Below are positions 8,326 through 17,943 of a stretch of DNA of 52,351 bases, one piece after another. The notes under the pieces were generated by a model. That model was given only the letters and a program-made list of their open reading frames with translations, ran no database searches and was not told the origin of the DNA. How positions within the stretch are numbered: the first letter of the stretch is position 1; each line of letters opens with the position of its first letter. The DNA is from Myxococcus dinghuensis (GTDB lineage Bacteria > Myxococcota > Myxococcia > Myxococcales > Myxococcaceae), in contig NZ_JAKCFB010000057.1 in assembly GCF_024198235.1 (NCBI RefSeq), positions 1-52,351 of the forward strand, in the 5' to 3' direction. The position numbers were made by a program, and so were the translations under genes.

Positions 8326-9471
8326 GTGAACCTCGAGCTGACCGAGACGCAGACGTTGATCCGTGAGACGGCCCGGAAGTTCGCCCGGGAGCGCGTGGCC
8401 CCGCTGGCCCGTGAGCTGGACAGGCAGGAGCGCTTCCCCACGGAGTTGTTCAAGGAGCTGGGCGAGCTGGGGCTCCTGGGCGTCAACATCCCGTCGAAGT
8501 ACGGCGGCTCGGAGGCGGGGGCCGTCTCGTACTCGCTGGCGATGATGGAGATGGCCGCGGCGGACGCTTCCACGTCGGTGGCCATGGCCGTCACCAACAT
8601 GTGCGCCGAGCTCATCAACGCCTTCGGCACGGAGGCCCAGCGCGAGAAGTACGTGACGCGGCTGGCCTCGGGCGAGGCCGTGGCGGGCTCGTTCGCGTTG
8701 TCGGAGCCGCACGCGGGCTCGGACCCGGGCGCGCTGCGCACCACGGCGGTCCGCCGTGGGGACACGTGGGTGATCAACGGCAGCAAGCAGTGGATCACCT
8801 CCGGCGCCCACGCGGGGGTCATGGTGGTCTGGGCGCGCACGTCGCCCGCGGGCAACAAGGGCCTGTCCTGCTTCATCGTCGAGGGTGGCACCCCGGGGCT
8901 CATCGTGGGGCGCCACGAGGACAAGATGGGGCTGCGCTCCTCGAACACGGTCGCGCTGACGTTCGAGGATTGCGTCATCCCTGCGGAGAATCTCCTGGGC
9001 GCGGAGGGGCAGGGTTTCCGCCTCGCCATGGTCGCGCTGGATGGTGGCCGCATCGGCATCGCGTCCCAGGCGTGCGGCGTGGCCCGCGCGGCGCTGGAGG
9101 CCACGGCGACGTACGTGAAGGACCGCAAGGCGTTCGGGCAGGCCATCGGCGACTTCCAGGGGCCGCGGTTCATGATCGCGGACATGCGCACGCAGATCGA
9201 CGCGGCCGAGCTGCTGACCCTGCGCGCGGCGCACCTCAAGGACCTGAAGCAGCCCTTCACCCGCGAGGCCTCCATGGCGAAGCTGTTCGCCAGCGAGACC
9301 AGCAACCGCGTCTGCGACAAGGCCGTCCAGCTCCACGGCGGCTATGGCTACATCGACGAGTTCCCGGTGGAGCGGTACTTCCGCGACGCGCGCGTGCAGA
9401 CCATCTACGAGGGCACCAGCGAGGTGCAGCGGATGGTCATCGCCCGCGAGAGCTTCCGCCTGCTGGGCTGA
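8326..9471 (+). CDS. Acyl-CoA dehydrogenase, second paralogue
   Basis: GTG start at 8326, 10 bases after the previous stop codon. The 381-residue flavoenzyme has the same architecture as its neighbour: FALSEPHAGSDPG for FAD and substrate contact, INGSKQWITSGAHAG, LDGGRIGIASQACG, and the C-terminal LHGGYGYIDEFPVERYFRDARV followed by catalytic IYEGTSEVQR. It differs from the upstream copy through the N-terminal and substrate-facing helices, so a distinct acyl chain preference (short straight versus branched) is plausible. Having both in one operon with hydratase and hydroxyacyl dehydrogenase covers the oxidation part of a beta-oxidation turn; thiolase is coded about 7 kb away. Confidence 0.93.
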   Translation: MNLELTETQTLIRETARKFARERVAPLARELDRQERFPTELFKELGELGLLGVNIPSKYGGSEAGAVSYSLAMMEMAAADASTSVAMAVTNMCAELINAFGTEAQREKYVTRLASGEAVAGSFALSEPHAGSDPGALRTTAVRRGDTWVINGSKQWITSGAHAGVMVVWARTSPAGNKGLSCFIVEGGTPGLIVGRHEDKMGLRSSNTVALTFEDCVIPAENLLGAEGQGFRLAMVALDGGRIGIASQACGVARAALEATATYVKDRKAFGQAIGDFQGPRFMIADMRTQIDAAELLTLRAAHLKDLKQPFTREASMAKLFASETSNRVCDKAVQLHGGYGYIDEFPVERYFRDARVQTIYEGTSEVQRMVIARESFRLLG

Positions 9472-9530
9472 CTCGGGGCGGGGCGTGGTTGGCTCCGTCC
9501 TCTTCGTCTGTCCGAAAGGTCTCACCGTCC

Positions 9531-9938
9531 ATGGCGCTGACGAAGAAGGGCGAGCACTCCTACGGCGACTCGCGGGCCGACCTGCGGCCCTTGCTCGAGC
9601 AATACAGCCGGGAGAATGCCTATCCCGTCGAGACGATGGCGTCGCTCGCGTGTGAGTGCGGCGTCGACGTGCTGGAGTTGCTCGTCGACGATGACGCAGG
9701 GGTTGCCGTCCAGTCCTGTCCGGCGTGCGAGAAGCAGCAGCCGCTCGGCGACAGCGCGGAGTACCTCGACGAGGCCGACCCGGATGTGTGCGAGTGCCTG
9801 TGTGGCGAAGAGCGGTTCGAGATCTCCACGGGCGCCGCGTACTACAGCGACCGCACCACCGTGCGTTGGTTCTACGTCGCCTGTCGCTGCGTGGCCTGTG
9901 GCCTCGTGGGGTGTTACGGCGACTGGAAGACGCCCTGA
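9531..9938 (+). CDS. Cys-rich hypothetical protein, probable zinc binder
   Basis: The 135-residue acidic protein starts at ATG 9531. It has four cysteine clusters: CECG near residue 40, CPAC near 64, CECLCG near 87 and CRCVACG near 120, followed by GCYGDWKTP. The spacing suggests two zinc-ribbon-like knuckles. The N-terminal half (SYGDSRADLRPLLEQYSREN and VDVLELLVDDDAG) is helical. No family name recognised. A perfect 9-base-pair hairpin lies just after the stop codon. It could be a regulator or a folding-dependent small enzyme; nothing decides between them. Confidence 0.7.
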   Translation: MALTKKGEHSYGDSRADLRPLLEQYSRENAYPVETMASLACECGVDVLELLVDDDAGVAVQSCPACEKQQPLGDSAEYLDEADPDVCECLCGEERFEISTGAAYYSDRTTVRWFYVACRCVACGLVGCYGDWKTP

Positions 9939-9941
9939 GCA

Positions 9942-9972
9942 CCGGGTCGGGAGATACCGCCTACCGACCCGG
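9942..9972. terminator. Hairpin between convergent genes
   Basis: CCGGGTCGG (9942-9950) pairs perfectly with CCGACCCGG (9964-9972) across a 13-base loop. It starts four bases after the Cys-rich protein stop codon and lies between convergent genes, so it could serve both strands. No T-run follows. The rest of the gap to 10201 holds nothing else I can identify. Confidence 0.5.
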
Positions 9973-10201
9973 GAGTGAGTCGGCTTCCGTGTCGTGAGGT
10001 TTGCGGGCGCAGGGGAGTGGGGGACCGGGGGGAACTGCCCGTGAGGGGGCCCACCAGGGACTCCGCCCTGACGAAGTGACGGCGTCTGTCCGGGACGTCC
10101 TCCGCTGACGTGGCTCGAGTCGCGTGGCGCGCGCCTCGCGGGAAGCCGCGTTCCCGGAGGCCTTGCATCTTGCATCATGGACGCCTCCGGGAGGGAGTTG
10201 C

Positions 10202-12511
10202 TCAGCCTCGCGACCGTCGAGGCCACCGGTGCAACGTGAGCCCCAGGCACGCGCCCAGCCACCACAACGGGAGTCCGCTGGCGCCACCCGCCGCGCAGCC
10301 CCATCCGGTCACCGTCAGGTCTCTCGGGATGCCTGGGAGCTCCGGCCCCTCCAAGCCCGCGTCGTTGCCGCCATCACTGGCGTTGGGGTCGCCCGCGTCG
10401 GGGTCCTCGCCGCCGTCAGGGCCACCTGCGTCGTTGCCTCCGCCGTCCACGCCGGCATCCTCGTCTCCCGCGTCACCAACCGAGGTGCCGCCGTCCGTGT
10501 CGCCGGCGTCGGAGCCTGGGTTGCCGCCGTCCGTGACTCCGCCGTCGTTGCTGCCCGTGCCTCCATCCGAACTGCCCGCGTCGCCGCCTGGCGAGCCACC
10601 ATCCGCGCCCGCGTCGGAGGTTCCACTGTCGGGGCCGCCCGCGTCCGCGGTGCCTGCATCCGTGGAGCCCGCATCCTGGCCGCCCGCGTCCGCGGTGCCT
10701 GCATCCGTGGTCCCCGCGTCCACGGGGCCGCCACCATCCGGCGAACCCGCGTCTCCCGTCCCTGCGTCCACGGGACCGCCGCCATCCGGGGAACCGGCAT
10801 CGGTTCCCGCATCGACGGGGGTGCCGCTGTCCGACGTGCCCGCATCGACACCCGCGTCCGTGGTGCCCGAGTCAGGCCGCCCACCATCGGGACTGCCGCT
10901 GTCAGGCGCGCCCGCGTCCATGCCCGCATCGGCAGTGCCGGCATCCGGGCGCCCACCGTCTGGACTGCCACCGTCGGGCCCCTCGACGTCCAGGAAGTAC
11001 TCGTCGGCGACGCTGGGCTCGTATGTTCCCTCGGAGCCGCTGTAATCGGCCGTGAGGATGTGGGTCCCCGCGTCCAGGGTCATCATGATGGACGCGGTCC
11101 CGTCGGCCGAGAGGGACAGGGTCGCCAGGAACTGGCCGTCGACGTAGAGGGAGACCTCGCCCTCGGTGATGGGGTCGCCCTCCAGCGACGTGGTGACCCG
11201 CATCGTCACCGTGACGAGCGAGTTCTCCTGGACGGGATTCGGGTCCGCCTCGATGGTGATGACCGTCGTCGCGGGCGCCAGCCCCTGGATGAGGAAGACC
11301 GCGTCGTTGAAGGACCGATCTCCCCCGGCGCTGCTGTCCTCCCACCCCAGCAGCATCACCTCCGGGCGCGAGCGCGGCGTGTGGAGGAGGGCGTGCGGGC
11401 TGCGCTCTCCCTGGCCCCGGACCTCCTTGACCGTCTTCCCGACCACGATGCCGCCGTACGCCGCCGAACCGAGCCGGCGATATCCCGAGTCGCTCAGCCA
11501 CTCCGTTCCCAGGTCCTTCGTGGTGAGCCGCTCATCCGGCAGCTGGTGCAGGTCCAGGTTGAGCAGCGTCTTCGAGAAGTAGACCTGGGTATCCCCATGG
11601 GCCCAGAGCGAGCACTCCATCCAGCCCGAGGGGCCTCGGTAGGGGATGAGGCAGGCATCCGCCGACATGCCGGGGAGCTGGGTGCCCTGGGTGACGAGGA
11701 AGAAGACCACCTCTCGCCCACCGTCGATCCTCCCCAGGCGCAGGCGGCGCCCCGCCTCGCCCAGGTCCAGGCTCGGGTCGCTCCCCGGTATGAGCCGACC
11801 CACGCCGTCGAACGCGCGAGGCGCCACGAGGTGTCCGAGGCCGCGGTGGCCGTTGAGCGGATCCCGGGGCTCGAGCAGGTTCGGGACGTGCGGGAAGACA
11901 CCTCGATCGCTGAAGGGCGCGTCCGCCAGCGTCTCCGGTCGCCCCAGGTGCCCGAGCAGCGCCGGCTCCTCCGCCAGGGTCCGGCCCACCACGGCCCCAC
12001 CAGGCTGGGAGGGCAGGCTCCAATCCCCCACGGGCCAGCGCCGAGGCCCCACGCCCGGCACGTAGTCCGAGCCGTTCGCGCAAGCCCCCGTCAGCAGCTC
12101 CGGCGCCCGGAAGCGCGCCACCCGCGCGTCGGGGAGCAGGTGGAAGAAGATCTGCTCCGGCAGGCACCGCGAGCCCTCGCCCACGTAGGGACGGTCCGGG
12201 TTCAGGTTGAACAAATCTTCGTGGAAGTCCGCCACGCCGTTGCCGTCCGCATCCACCAGGACGTCGTCCGACGGATCCCCGGGGTCGCGGAGGTCCACGT
12301 AGCCCCGGGAGACGAGCTCGTCGTAGTAGAGCCACCCCAAGGTGTGGGCGCCGCTCCCGCCCGCGGCGCCCTCCACGACGAGCAGCTCCAACTCCCTCGC
12401 CTCGGGCATGCGCAGCGTCCCGCGCTCGAGCCCGCTCGCCCGTGCGCCTTCCGGACTGGCTCCGAGGATGGCCAGCAGCAGGGCCACGGGCGCAAGCGTC
12501 CAACGTTGCAT
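10202..12511 (-). CDS. Secreted DUF4114-like / Ig-like / Asp-Gly-Ala repeat protein with MYXO-CTERM anchor
   Basis: A 769-residue secreted protein. ATG 12511 is chosen because it opens a clean signal peptide (RWTLAPVALLLAILGAS). A large N-terminal region contains an Asp-rich calcium-site-like loop (DADGNGVADFHED). The middle part fits DUF4114 (EVVFFLVTQGTQL, LLGWEDSSAGGDRSFNDAVFL), often found in surface and adhesion proteins. Next comes a bacterial Ig-like domain (ADPNPVQENSLVTVTM to HILTADYSGSEGTYEPS). About 210 residues of degenerate Asp-Gly-Ala-Ser-Pro repeats act as a stalk. The end is a MYXO-CTERM signal: a conserved Cys (WGCAAGG), a hydrophobic helix (LPLWWLGACLGLTL) and a basic tail (HRWPRRSRG), the substrate pattern of myxosortase. 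Surface anchoring is inferred; the ligand is unknown. Confidence 0.85.
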   Translation of the reverse strand: MQRWTLAPVALLLAILGASPEGARASGLERGTLRMPEARELELLVVEGAAGGSGAHTLGWLYYDELVSRGYVDLRDPGDPSDDVLVDADGNGVADFHEDLFNLNPDRPYVGEGSRCLPEQIFFHLLPDARVARFRAPELLTGACANGSDYVPGVGPRRWPVGDWSLPSQPGGAVVGRTLAEEPALLGHLGRPETLADAPFSDRGVFPHVPNLLEPRDPLNGHRGLGHLVAPRAFDGVGRLIPGSDPSLDLGEAGRRLRLGRIDGGREVVFFLVTQGTQLPGMSADACLIPYRGPSGWMECSLWAHGDTQVYFSKTLLNLDLHQLPDERLTTKDLGTEWLSDSGYRRLGSAAYGGIVVGKTVKEVRGQGERSPHALLHTPRSRPEVMLLGWEDSSAGGDRSFNDAVFLIQGLAPATTVITIEADPNPVQENSLVTVTMRVTTSLEGDPITEGEVSLYVDGQFLATLSLSADGTASIMMTLDAGTHILTADYSGSEGTYEPSVADEYFLDVEGPDGGSPDGGRPDAGTADAGMDAGAPDSGSPDGGRPDSGTTDAGVDAGTSDSGTPVDAGTDAGSPDGGGPVDAGTGDAGSPDGGGPVDAGTTDAGTADAGGQDAGSTDAGTADAGGPDSGTSDAGADGGSPGGDAGSSDGGTGSNDGGVTDGGNPGSDAGDTDGGTSVGDAGDEDAGVDGGGNDAGGPDGGEDPDAGDPNASDGGNDAGLEGPELPGIPRDLTVTGWGCAAGGASGLPLWWLGACLGLTLHRWPRRSRG
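10355..10985 (-). repeat. Low-complexity Asp/Gly/Ala/Ser/Pro coding repeat
   Basis: About 210 codons of irregular short units of the type PDGG, DAGT, DAGS and DSGT, inside the MYXO-CTERM protein. The coding strand is a run of GAC/GCG/GGC/TCC codons, so the DNA itself is repetitive and prone to slippage. It forms a predicted flexible acidic stalk between the Ig-like domain and the membrane tail. Confidence 0.8.
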
Positions 12512-12988
12512 GAGGGTGTCCTGGGTGGAGCCGGGACGCAGCGCCCGGGGAACGGTGGGGGACCGCGAGCACGTCACTCTACGCTTATCCGTCTTTCCCC
12601 GCACTCACAGCGAGTCCAGACACGGCGGAGGAAGAGGAAGGGCAGAGGCCCACGGCCGACGGCGTGCGGGAACAGTCCACCCCCCCGGGCGCACCTCCCC
12701 CATGACTCACGCCGACCCCAGGGATCGTGGGCCTCGACCCACGTCCGGAACGGCGCGGGCGAGCGGGCGTCGCATTTTCGTGGATTTTTGCGGTGACATC
12801 CCGCACACGCACCGGCGCGGTCGGTGGTGGAGCGCGGCGCTTCGATGTCCGAAGGGCGGCTTCCGGGAGGGCGGGCAGGCGCAGGTGGCGTCCGGCCCCA
12901 GGGTTTCACGGCGAGCGGATTGCGCTGGTGCGCCTTGACACGGGAGGGGTAGGGCATCCACCGATCAGCACATGGGGCACGCCCTTGC

Positions 12989-13018
12989 TTGACTATCGGA
13001 ATAACCGGTGTCTAGGGT
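12989..13018 (+). promoter_or_regulatory. Candidate sigma70-type promoter of rpsA
   Basis: TTGACT (12989-12994), an 18-base spacer, and TAGGGT (13013-13018). It lies about 130 bases before the rpsA ATG, leaving a long 5' leader that could carry autoregulation by S1, as is known in enterobacteria. The remaining gap between 12512 and 12988 has no recognisable feature. Confidence 0.5.
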
Positions 13019-13147
13019 GCGCGGCTTCACTCAACAGTCCAATGTCCCCACAGGTGGGGACGACCGCGGCCTCCCGTTGCGCCCCGCAGGAGAACGCGTC
13101 CATCCAATCAGGGGGCAGCTGTACCGTTTCAAAGGACTTCCAACTCC

Positions 13148-14860
<1,713 letters not shown>

Positions 14861-14888
14861 TCCTTCGAGTCGGCTGCCTCACGGCGTG

Positions 14889-14920
14889 ACGGCCGGGTTC
14901 CCGAGAGGGGGCCCGGCCGT
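14889..14920. terminator. Terminator hairpin after rpsA
   Basis: ACGGCCGGG (14889-14897) pairs with CCCGGCCGT (14912-14920) over a 14-base loop, followed by TGCCGTTT. It lies between convergent rpsA and the lactonase-like gene, so it can act on both. Confidence 0.7.
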
Positions 14921-14939
14921 TGCCGTTTCCGCTCCGTGG

Positions 14940-15821
14940 CTACTCCAGGTACGCGGGGAACGCGGGCAGCGACGCGAAGTCCTCCGGCACGTGCTGGATG
15001 ACGAAGCGGCCGTGGGTGTCCTTCACCAGCGTCCGGACGCGGGCCATGGACGTCAGCGTGTCCTGGCGGCTGGTGTTGAAGCCGGGCACGCCGTCGTGCG
15101 CCCAGTTCTCGCGCAGGTGGCAGAGGTCCCCGGAGAGGACCAGCGTCCCGGCCTTCGCGAGCTTCACCTGCAGCGACTGGTGGCCGGGCGTGTGTCCGGG
15201 CGTGGAGACGATGCGCACGGTGCCGTCGCCGAAGACGTCCCGGTCACCGTCGAGCAGCTCCACCTTCGCCGTGCGCCACGCGGAGAACTTCGCGGGGTCC
15301 ACGCCCAGGGGCGTGGGCGTGGCGGTGGCCCACTCCAGCTCCTTGCGCTGGACGAGCCAGGTGGACGCGAAGAACGCGTTGGCGTTGCCCGCGTGGTCCG
15401 CGTGCAGATGGGAGAAGCCCACGTAGCGCACGTCCGAGGTGGCCAGCTCCAGCCGCGCGAGCTGCGCCTGGAGCGTGGCGCGGACGAAGTAGCGCGGCCC
15501 CACCGGGTCCGGCACGCCGTCGGGCGACTTGGAGATGGCGTCATCCAGCCCCGTGTCCCAGAGCAACATGCCTTGGGGGTGCTGGATGAGGAAGCAGGGG
15601 ACGGACATCGTCCCGCGCTGGCCGTTGGGGTGGCTGCCGTCCGCGAAGAAGCCCATGTCGTGGACGTCGATGCGACCGCAGTCGAGCGCGTAGAGGCGGA
15701 TGTCGGCCGGCGGCGCCTCCCCAGCTTCGCTGGACGCGGCGGCGGTGTCCGCGTGGTGCGCGCAGGCACCGCCGAGGGAGAGCAGGAACAGGGACGGGAG
15801 GAGGGGACGGAGGGAGTGCAT
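14940..15821 (-). CDS. Metallo-beta-lactamase-fold hydrolase, N-acyl-homoserine-lactonase-like lipoprotein
   Basis: The 293-residue product starts with a lipoprotein-type signal (LFLLSLGGACAHH, Cys20; lipobox imperfect, Gly at -3). The MBL fold follows: SVPCFLIQHPQGMLLWDTGL near residues 73-92, the zinc motif HLHADH, a third-ligand His in STPGHTPGHQS, the bridging Asp in LVLSGDLCH and a late His in FVIQHVPEDF. The arrangement is that of the AttM/AiiA-like lactonase branch, which opens acyl-homoserine lactones, but related members hydrolyse other lactones or esters. Export would place it in the periplasm or envelope. It begins two bases after the TetR stop codon, so regulator and enzyme are translationally coupled and the substrate may be the regulator's effector. 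Confidence 0.85.
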   Translation of the reverse strand: MHSLRPLLPSLFLLSLGGACAHHADTAAASSEAGEAPPADIRLYALDCGRIDVHDMGFFADGSHPNGQRGTMSVPCFLIQHPQGMLLWDTGLDDAISKSPDGVPDPVGPRYFVRATLQAQLARLELATSDVRYVGFSHLHADHAGNANAFFASTWLVQRKELEWATATPTPLGVDPAKFSAWRTAKVELLDGDRDVFGDGTVRIVSTPGHTPGHQSLQVKLAKAGTLVLSGDLCHLRENWAHDGVPGFNTSRQDTLTSMARVRTLVKDTHGRFVIQHVPEDFASLPAFPAYLE

Positions 15822-15823
15822 GT

Positions 15824-16402
15824 TCAGAGGAACCTCAGGACTGCGTCGACGATACGGGTGAGGCGGGTGGTGTCCTCCGCCGTCTTTCCGAGCACGCGGA
15901 GGCCAGTGAGGTGGTTGAGGAGGAGGCTCGCCAGTTCGCGCGCGTCGCGTGAGGCGTCGAGCTCCCCCGTGCGCTGGCCTTCCTCGACGAGCTCCAGGAA
16001 GTGCTGCTCCGTGCGCGCGAACATCGCGGACGCGAGCCGCGCCGCGGCGGCGTCACGCCCGGCCAGCTCGATGGCGGTGTTGATGGCGAGACAGCCCCGG
16101 CGCGCCGGGTCTGCGACGTCCGCCTGGATGACCGCGTGGAACAACGCGCGCAGCCGCTCCTTGACGGGGCCGGGCTGGCGCAGCAGCGCGAGCAGCCTGG
16201 GGGACTCGTGGTCGTGGTAGTGCCGCAGCGCGCGCTCGAAGAGGCTCTGCTTGCTCTCGAAGGCGTTGTAGAGGCTGCCGCGCCCCAGGCCCATCCGCTC
16301 GCCCAGCTCCTGCGGCGTCGCCGCCGCATAGCCCCGCTCCCAGAAGACCTCCATCGCCCGGTGCACCGCGTCCTCCGGGTCGAACTTCTTCGGTCGTGCC
16401 AT
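15824..16402 (-). CDS. TetR-family transcriptional regulator
   Basis: A 192-residue one-component repressor. The N-terminal helix-turn-helix is typical: ARPKKFDPEDAVHRAMEVFW, ERGYAAATPQELGERMGLGRGSLYNAFESKQSLFERAL. The C-terminal ligand domain has GCLAINTAIEL and FLELVEEGQRTGEL, the pattern of the TetR_C branch seen in many NemR/AcrR-like sensors of small electrophiles or lactones. An ATG two codons upstream (16408) is an alternative start. A palindrome 45 bases upstream is the likely operator, giving autorepression of the regulator-hydrolase operon. The ligand is unknown. Confidence 0.9.
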   Translation of the reverse strand: MARPKKFDPEDAVHRAMEVFWERGYAAATPQELGERMGLGRGSLYNAFESKQSLFERALRHYHDHESPRLLALLRQPGPVKERLRALFHAVIQADVADPARRGCLAINTAIELAGRDAAAARLASAMFARTEQHFLELVEEGQRTGELDASRDARELASLLLNHLTGLRVLGKTAEDTTRLTRIVDAVLRFL

Positions 16403-16446
16403 GCACATGACTGATAGGTTGTTTTGTACCTCAAGGTCAAATATGA

Positions 16447-16466
16447 ACCTGAATCACCATTCAGGT
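16447..16466. promoter_or_regulatory. Perfect palindrome, likely TetR operator
   Basis: ACCTGAAT (16447-16454) and ATTCAGGT (16459-16466) are exact inverted copies around a 4-base centre. On the minus strand, TTGACC (-35-like, about 16435-16440) lies just downstream, followed after 17-18 bases by a CTATCA/TATCAG -10-like box, so the palindrome sits immediately upstream of the regulator promoter. Size and position suit a TetR dimer. Confidence 0.5.
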
Positions 16467-16593
16467 GCCCGACCGGTCGGACGGTGGTCGCCGGGAGGCG
16501 CGCGTGAAGGCGAGTGACTTCGGGGGATTGCGGACGCTGTCGCACCGCGTCGCGCGCAGTGGACGCTCTCGTCCGGGCGCCGAGCGAGGACGC

Positions 16594-16622
16594 TTGAACT
16601 CCGAGGAACGCCCGGTGATAAG
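16594..16622 (+). promoter_or_regulatory. Candidate promoter of the thiolase / CoA-transferase run
   Basis: TTGAAC (16594-16599), 17-base spacer, GATAAG (16617-16622): 4 of 6 matches in each box. It is 58 bases upstream of the thiolase ATG. Nothing else was found between the palindrome at 16447 and this site. Confidence 0.5.
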
Positions 16623-16679
16623 GGCGACCGCCGCTGTTATCGAAGCTCATCCGCACATCCTCAAGAGGAGGCAGTTTTC

Positions 16680-17861
16680 ATGGCTCGTGACGTCGTCATC
16701 GTGGGCGCGGCCCGTACCCCCATCGGCGCCTTCCAGGGGGCGCTCTCCAAGCTGACGGCCCCGCAGCTCGGCGCGGTGGCGATCAAGGCGGCGCTGGAGC
16801 GCGCGGGCGTGAAGCCGGAGGCGGTCCAGGAGGTCATCCTGGGCAACGTGCTCCAGGCGGGTGTCGGCCAGGCGCCCGCTCGTCAGGCCACCCTGTTCGC
16901 GGGCCTGCCGGAGACGGTCCCCGCCACCACGCTGAACAAGGTCTGTGGCTCCGGCCTCAAGGCGGTCATCGCGGGCGCGCAGGCCATCGCCCTGAGCGAG
17001 GCGGACGTGGTCGTCGTGGGCGGCATGGAGTCCATGAGCAACGCGCCCTACGTCAGCCACACGATGCGCGGCGGTGCGCGCATGGGCAACGTGGAGTTCA
17101 AGGACGCGATGATCCTCGACGGCCTCTGGGACGTGTACGGCAACGTCCACATGGGCATCTGCGCCGAGGAGTGCGCCACGACGCAGAACATCAGCCGCGC
17201 GCAGCAGGACGAGTTCGCGCTGGAGTCCACCAAGCGCGCCATCCAGGCCCAGAAGGACGGCCTGTTCGCGGCGGAGATCGTCCCCGTGCAGATCCCCGGC
17301 AAGAAGCCGGACGAGGTCGTCACGGTGTCCGACGACGAGGGCCCCAAGAACGCGAAGCCGGAGAAGATCCCCGGCCTGAAGCCGGTGTTCAAGAAGGACG
17401 GCACGGTGACGGCGGCCAACGCGTCCTCCATCAACGACGGCGCCGCGGCGCTGGTGCTGATGAGCGAGGAGAAGGCGAAGGCCGAGGGCCGCACCATCCT
17501 GGGCCGCATCACCGGGTACGCGCAGGCCGCGCGCAAGCCGGTGGAGTTCACCATCGCCCCGGCGGACGCCATCAACACGCTGCTGAAGAAGAAGGGCGTG
17601 GCGGCGGCGGACGTGGACCTGTGGGAGATCAACGAGGCGTTCGCGGTGGTGTCCGTCGCCAACAACCGCCTCCTCAACCTGGACCCGTCGAAGGTGAACG
17701 TGCGCGGCGGCGCGGTGGCGCTGGGTCACCCCATCGGCGCCTCGGGCGCGCGCGTGCTGGTGACGCTGCTGCAGACGATGAAGGACCTGGGCAAGAAGCG
17801 CGGCGTGGCGTCGCTGTGCATCGGCGGCGGCGAGGGCATCGCGCTGATGGTGGAGCGGTAG
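16680..17861 (+). CDS. Acetyl-CoA acetyltransferase (thiolase)
   Basis: Reversible condensation of two acetyl-CoA to acetoacetyl-CoA, or thiolysis of 3-ketoacyl-CoA. The 393-residue protein shows the thiolase landmarks: GAARTPIGAFQGAL at the N-terminus, nucleophilic Cys89 in LNKVCGSGLKAV, NEAFAVVSVANN, catalytic His in GGAVALGHPIGASGAR, and the second Cys in ASLCIGGGEGIAL. Length matches the biosynthetic/degradative tetrameric class. The ribosome site AAGAGGAG lies about 10 bases before ATG 16680. The two CoA-transferase subunits follow, which fits formation or use of acetoacetate. Confidence 0.95.
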   Translation: MARDVVIVGAARTPIGAFQGALSKLTAPQLGAVAIKAALERAGVKPEAVQEVILGNVLQAGVGQAPARQATLFAGLPETVPATTLNKVCGSGLKAVIAGAQAIALSEADVVVVGGMESMSNAPYVSHTMRGGARMGNVEFKDAMILDGLWDVYGNVHMGICAEECATTQNISRAQQDEFALESTKRAIQAQKDGLFAAEIVPVQIPGKKPDEVVTVSDDEGPKNAKPEKIPGLKPVFKKDGTVTAANASSINDGAAALVLMSEEKAKAEGRTILGRITGYAQAARKPVEFTIAPADAINTLLKKKGVAAADVDLWEINEAFAVVSVANNRLLNLDPSKVNVRGGAVALGHPIGASGARVLVTLLQTMKDLGKKRGVASLCIGGGEGIALMVER

Positions 17862-17866
17862 ACACT

Positions 17867-17888
17867 CCCTCTCCCCATGGGGAGAGGG
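17867..17888. repeat. Extragenic palindrome between thiolase and CoA-transferase
   Basis: A 22-base perfect palindrome of two 11-base arms, CCCTCTCCCCA and its reverse complement, starting five bases after the thiolase stop codon. CCCTCTCC...GGAGAGGG palindromes are common dispersed intergenic elements in GC-rich bacteria. Here it could attenuate transcription into, or stabilise mRNA upstream of, the transferase genes. Confidence 0.6.
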
Positions 17889-17943
17889 GCGGGGTGGGGG
17901 CCGGTGTCGGGCCTTCACCCCGCTTGCGTTATCGGGAGGGCGA

